A DNA stretch of 64,000 nt, taken from Pisolithus tinctorius. Taxonomy: Eukaryota; Basidiomycota; Agaricomycetes; Boletales; Pisolithaceae. The translations under genes and the position numbers were made by a program. The stretch spans positions 2,852,001 to 2,916,000 of the forward strand of contig JANFAH010000005.1 of assembly GCA_024663395.1 (NCBI GenBank). The letters are read 5' to 3'. Below, piece by piece: positions 60,555-64,000 of this stretch. The stretch's first letter is position 1, and every line of letters starts with the position of its first letter. A model generated the notes under the pieces. It saw nothing but the letters and a program-made list of their open reading frames with translations, did not search any database and had not been told where the DNA came from.

Positions 60555-60882
60555 ATGGACGACGAGGATATCTATAACTTCTGCGACAATTTTCTCGTCA
60601 ATCAAGTCAACAAATGGGTCAGTTTCTTGCGTACGTGGCGGGCGCTTCGCTTTCCTCTTCTTTTGTACTAATTTCTCCCGTTGGTCGCCTGCAGGGCCCG
60701 TAAGTCAGTGCATCATCGTTCGCGCGATGTGTAAGACAATTGGGAGGATGATACTCATTCAAGTCATCCACAAATGGCTCGCGGTCATTTGCTACACCGA
60801 AGAGCCGGATTCCGGCAATTCAGTGACACTTTTAGCTCTCCCAGTCCCTGGCAAGGAGCCGACGATAAGATACGATCGAGGG
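60555..60882 (+). CDS. small hypothetical protein (possibly incomplete)
   Basis: ATG at 60555 gives MDDEDIYNFCDNFLVNQVNK. Joining across two GT-AG introns yields WGPVIHKWLAVICYTEEPDS and VTLLALPVPGKEPTIRYDR before another possible donor (GGGTGAG, 60881). No family recognised. A minus-strand reading of the same stretch has no coherent exons. The 3' part between 60890 and 61436 could hold further exons, not resolved. Confidence 0.35.
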
Positions 60883-61436
60883 TGAGAACCACATATCGAC
60901 CCCCTTATGCAAGATGCGGCCAATATCCACTGCGGCGATATGCCTTGCCAGCGCAGCACCGTAGACCACGGTAGTGAGCTCCAATGTGGTGCTTGGTTGT
61001 AGGATATGTAAAGTTCTAAAACTGAAAAACGCCCACGCAAGTTGAGGGGTGCACCGCGCAGGGTGATTGGGATTTTTCAAATCAGAGGCCAGCCTCTGCT
61101 TGATATTATCAGGCATGGAAAAGAGCTTTCAAGACCTGCACTAGATAGCGTGCAGGAATTGACTCAACCCTGGATCGACTTACAGTATAACAAGGAATCC
61201 TCTGCCATTCGGAACCCGAGGACCAATACAACACGAACTCTGACTTTTGGATACTGGGAAGGGAGCGTAGCATTCTATGTACCACTTGCAGCCTACGAGG
61301 ATGCCAAGTTAGACATCCGCAGTCCAGCAAGTTGGCCAACTCTGCGAGGGACACGACATCTTAACACCAGCACTGGAGTACGCAAAGTAGACCTGCTCAC
61401 CAACGACAGCGAACCTACAGACGAAGGAAGATACAA

Positions 61437-62711
61437 CTAACAAGATACCGCAACACGATCGAACACCACCGACGCACAACAATCCTGCAACGTTTGGTAG
61501 AGGGCGTTGGAAGCGTTCAGCATCACCAGATCATCGGTGTCGTGTTCCTGCATGAGTTTGAAATGCAATTTCCGTTTGCCCAAGTTCCTCCGCTTCGTAA
61601 ACCAAGTTACTATACATTTGAACGATCTGAGTGAACTGAAAGTGAAGTCTCGTATGTCCAGGGTTTCGAGGCATGTCCAGTTGTCAAGAGGACTTCGGCC
61701 GTCCATACAAGGGGAGAACAGCATCGACACGTAATCCCCTTGAATGTCTGCGTGACGTATGCCACGAAAAATATGGCAGAGACTCCTGGACAAAAGCAAA
61801 GTCTCCTCACTCGCTATTTGAAACCTGGGTAAAGCGAAAGTGAGGCGGGAGACATTGTTGAATTTCGACCAATTTTCGCCAAACTTGGTGGGGATCGGGT
61901 CGTCGCAATATGCCGCAGTATAGCAAAAGGACACGAGCTTAGGCGCTATAATAGCTTCCAAGAAAGATATGGGAGATCTGACATCCAGCGTGAGGCGCTG
62001 AAGCGAAGGAAAGTGCATGCTGTCATTCTTGAACTTCCAGTCACTTGCAATTTCCCTGAGGGACAGCTCCTCCAATGATTCGGCTGCGAATAATTTGAGA
62101 AACGGATGAAGGTCCGCGCCATCCAAGTAATTCTAGACTGCTTGAGGGACAGGGACACATGATTGAATCCTTGGCAGGATATCAACCGACTCCCCTCGTC
62201 CATCTATGCTAAGGTACTGCAGAGAAGGAAATTTTACGCGGGAGATTCTGCTGAGGATGTTCTCGGCGTTACCAATAATCTCCAGAGTATGAAAACGGTT
62301 CGCATGAGGCAAAACAACTTCTAGTTCTCGCAAGTCATATGCGTCGAGGATGGCGAGGGGGGTTTGACGACTTCTTTCCAAGTGTAACTTCAACGCCGGG
62401 AACTTGCGAAGCCAGTAGTATTCCAAGTCGATCTCGCTCCAGATACCAGGAATGTCCATGACTATGGCCCTCCAACGGCGTGAGACTCTAGCCAGACGTT
62501 CCCGTTCAAGTTTGATGAGGAGGAATATCTGTATAAGCAACTCGTTTGGAAGGCGATCGATGAACGGGACGGCGCTTGCTTTGATCAGCTCATCGATTAC
62601 AACTTTCTGGGTTGCTACAGCCTTGCGAACGTCCACGATCTCCTGGAGAAGCTCCGACTCCCTGTGTTGCAAGCGAAGGAGCTCGGCTCGTGCATCGGAA
62701 AGGCTTTTCAT
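61437..62711 (-). pseudogene. F-box protein with one in-frame stop
   Basis: ATG at 62711 begins MKSLSDARAELLRLQHRESE (coiled coil), then the F-box-like block (IDRLPNELLIQIFLLIKLER, ERLARVSRRWRAIVMDIPGI W), followed by LRR-like strands (FHTLEIIGNAENILSRISRV, FPSLQYLSIDGRGESVDIL, LEELSLREIASDWKFKNDSM, FPSLQRLTLDVRSPISFLEA). A TAG at 62133-62135 (after VPVPQAV) interrupts one otherwise open frame of 424 codons that continues NYLDGADLHPFLKLF to a stop at 61437. F-box proteins bring substrates to SCF ubiquitin ligases. It may be a young pseudogene, a short isoform, or a small unrecognised intron. Confidence 0.65.
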
Positions 62712-62944
62712 GGTGTGTCACTGGTATCGATGGAAGGTCCAGGAATGAACAAGGCACGTCTGAACGATTGAATTTTACCTGAGAACGATTGATATGCTGT
62801 GGGGTGGATGAGTTTCGGACGTGGCACAGCCATTCGTGAATTCCTACTACATATTAGACTGTTATCAACTCGAGGACGTTTGTTGTCTACGGTTCTGTCA
62901 GTTCACTTGCAAACCACAGGAAATCTCGCCGGCGACGACCTACA

Positions 62945-63539
62945 ATGCCTCAGCAGGTTGAACATGCGACTGTGATGACGCTCGATTCTATCACTGAACA
63001 CGACGTTGGCAGGAAGCTGAGAGTTGCGGGCAGGTATACTCCTTACTGCATTACCTGCATCTAATTCACGTCTGCTCCTTGCAGGATGCTAACTTATGAC
63101 CCTGAATCTGCGCTCGTGCTCTTGCACGATGCTTCCAGTGCATTGCTTGTAGACGCGACTCTCTGCCTCGACCTGGAAGCCATGCACTCCGTTTTTAGTC
63201 CTCCAAGCGAACGTTCAAAGAATCCCAACGTAGATCACAACTGGGCCTTACAACGCAAAAGCCACTGTATGGGTGGTGGGATACCTCGAACGAGCCGAGG
63301 TAAGTACCTATTGCAAATTTCCCTGCCTTACTCCGCTCAACCACCTCCTTCGTTCCCCCATGTAGGATGAGCTCCCTATTCCCATGCTTCCGGCCTACCT
63401 TACCCTGCTCCTGATATCAATCCCTCGATCTTTATTCAGTGCATTGATCATCTCACCAGCAAAGGATCTCGATATTGTGCGGCTGCGCGCTGCTCTCACA
63501 GCGATGGCGGAGGTGCCTCCAACGCCTTACCCAGTTTGA
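62945..63539 (+). CDS. CST complex subunit Ten1-like OB-fold protein
   Basis: Small protein resembling fungal Ten1, the OB-fold partner of Stn1 at telomeres. ATG at 62945 gives MPQQVEHATVMTLDSITEHD and VGRKLRVAGR. After a short intron, MLTYDPESALVLLHDASSAL and LVDATLCLDLEAMHS; an intron GTTTTTAG...ACGTAG (43 bases, non-consensus donor) joins in frame to ITTGPYNAKATVWVVGYLER; after GTAAGT...GTAG, DELPIPMLPAY leads to LIISPAKDLDIVRLRAALTA and a TGA at 63537-63539. The bases after LPAY also read PAPDINPS in another frame, the expected family sequence, so a pair of compensating indels may be present. The family call rests on motif resemblance only. Confidence 0.55.
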
Positions 63540-64000
63540 AGTACATAACCGACCCAGATTGTCCGCGGGCTTCTTCGAGTCGACCACTATGCGTTTGACA
63601 CTTGATCGTTTATATTAACACATCATACTGCAAGTAGCACATAGGCAAGTAGCAGGTGTGCAGGATATGTTCTCGACGGGTTGAAGTTCAACCACTTACA
63701 TCACTACATCTATGGAGAAAGTCATGCACTCTCCTGGTACAACTGTGCAGACACCATATGGGCTCACAACGGAAGCCCTTCTGATCTCATAACCTTCCAT
63801 TCAAAGCATTTCCAGTTGGGAGTACGACCACTCCGGAGCTCTACAACTAAGGTTTCGTCCTTCCTTGCCTTTTCACTTACTAGCACAGATAGCATAGTCA
63901 TTACTGGTTAGAGAGTTTGTGGCTTATCCGAAGGCGTCCATTCACTTCCCCTGCTGCAGAAGTCATATTTTGCAATCCTGAGTTCTTTAATACTTCATAT
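63540..64000. other. 3' flank at window edge, no gene supported
   Basis: A plus ORF of 76 codons (63681-63911) has ordinary composition but no recognised motif. It may be part of a gene outside the window. Confidence 0.3.

Overview
The window reads as nuclear DNA of a filamentous basidiomycete, most likely an Agaricomycete. Genes are split by many ~50-60 bp GT-AG introns. The families present (DUF6698 protein, Plavaka-type transposase, HET-domain proteins, a WD40-TPR-HET fusion, F-box protein) are typical of that class. No bacterial, plasmid or CRISPR features are seen.

Layout. 0-20 kb is a TE-worn region. It holds a 5'-cut dienelactone hydrolase (1-0.75 kb), a CpG-free repeat block (1.8-3.45 kb), a DUF6698 gene (3.65-5 kb), an LTR-like/tRNA-like patch (5.6-6.06 kb), a long decayed copy of RNA polymerase II subunit RPB1 (6.3-9.9 kb), a Plavaka-type DNA transposase gene (10.2-14.5 kb), a small hypothetical gene, and a TUL1/DSC1-type RING E3 ligase gene (16.4-19.3 kb). 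A complete-length Ty3/gypsy retrotransposon (19.33-27.43 kb, minus strand) sits directly upstream of the TUL1 start codon. It carries a nested 1.85 kb insertion inside its integrase.

27.7-39.2 kb is a direct tandem duplication of a ~5.5 kb unit. Each unit holds a large HET-domain gene followed by a smaller gene resembling the C-terminal (X) part of DnaJ proteins. Both HET genes look intact; the DnaJ-like partner is broken in the first unit. Only the second unit carries a 101-bp TA-flanked MITE. A decayed copy of the EMC4 5' region lies left of the array and EMC4 itself lies to its right.

40-64 kb is mostly housekeeping: EMC4, CDC42, a proline-rich WD40 protein, a coiled-coil hypothetical gene, WBP1/OST48 and adenylate kinase. 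An orphan 401-aa single-exon gene, a degraded 2OG-Fe(II) oxygenase, a ~4.2 kb WD40-TPR-HET gene, an F-box gene with one in-frame stop, and a TEN1-like telomere gene follow.

Three HET-domain genes in 32 kb suggest an allorecognition or cell-death repertoire being reshaped by duplication and transposons. A second theme is decay that could reflect loss of methylated CpG: a 1.65 kb tract with no CpG at all, and a retrotransposon whose five internal stops are all TGA. All product names come from reading motifs by eye, with no database search.
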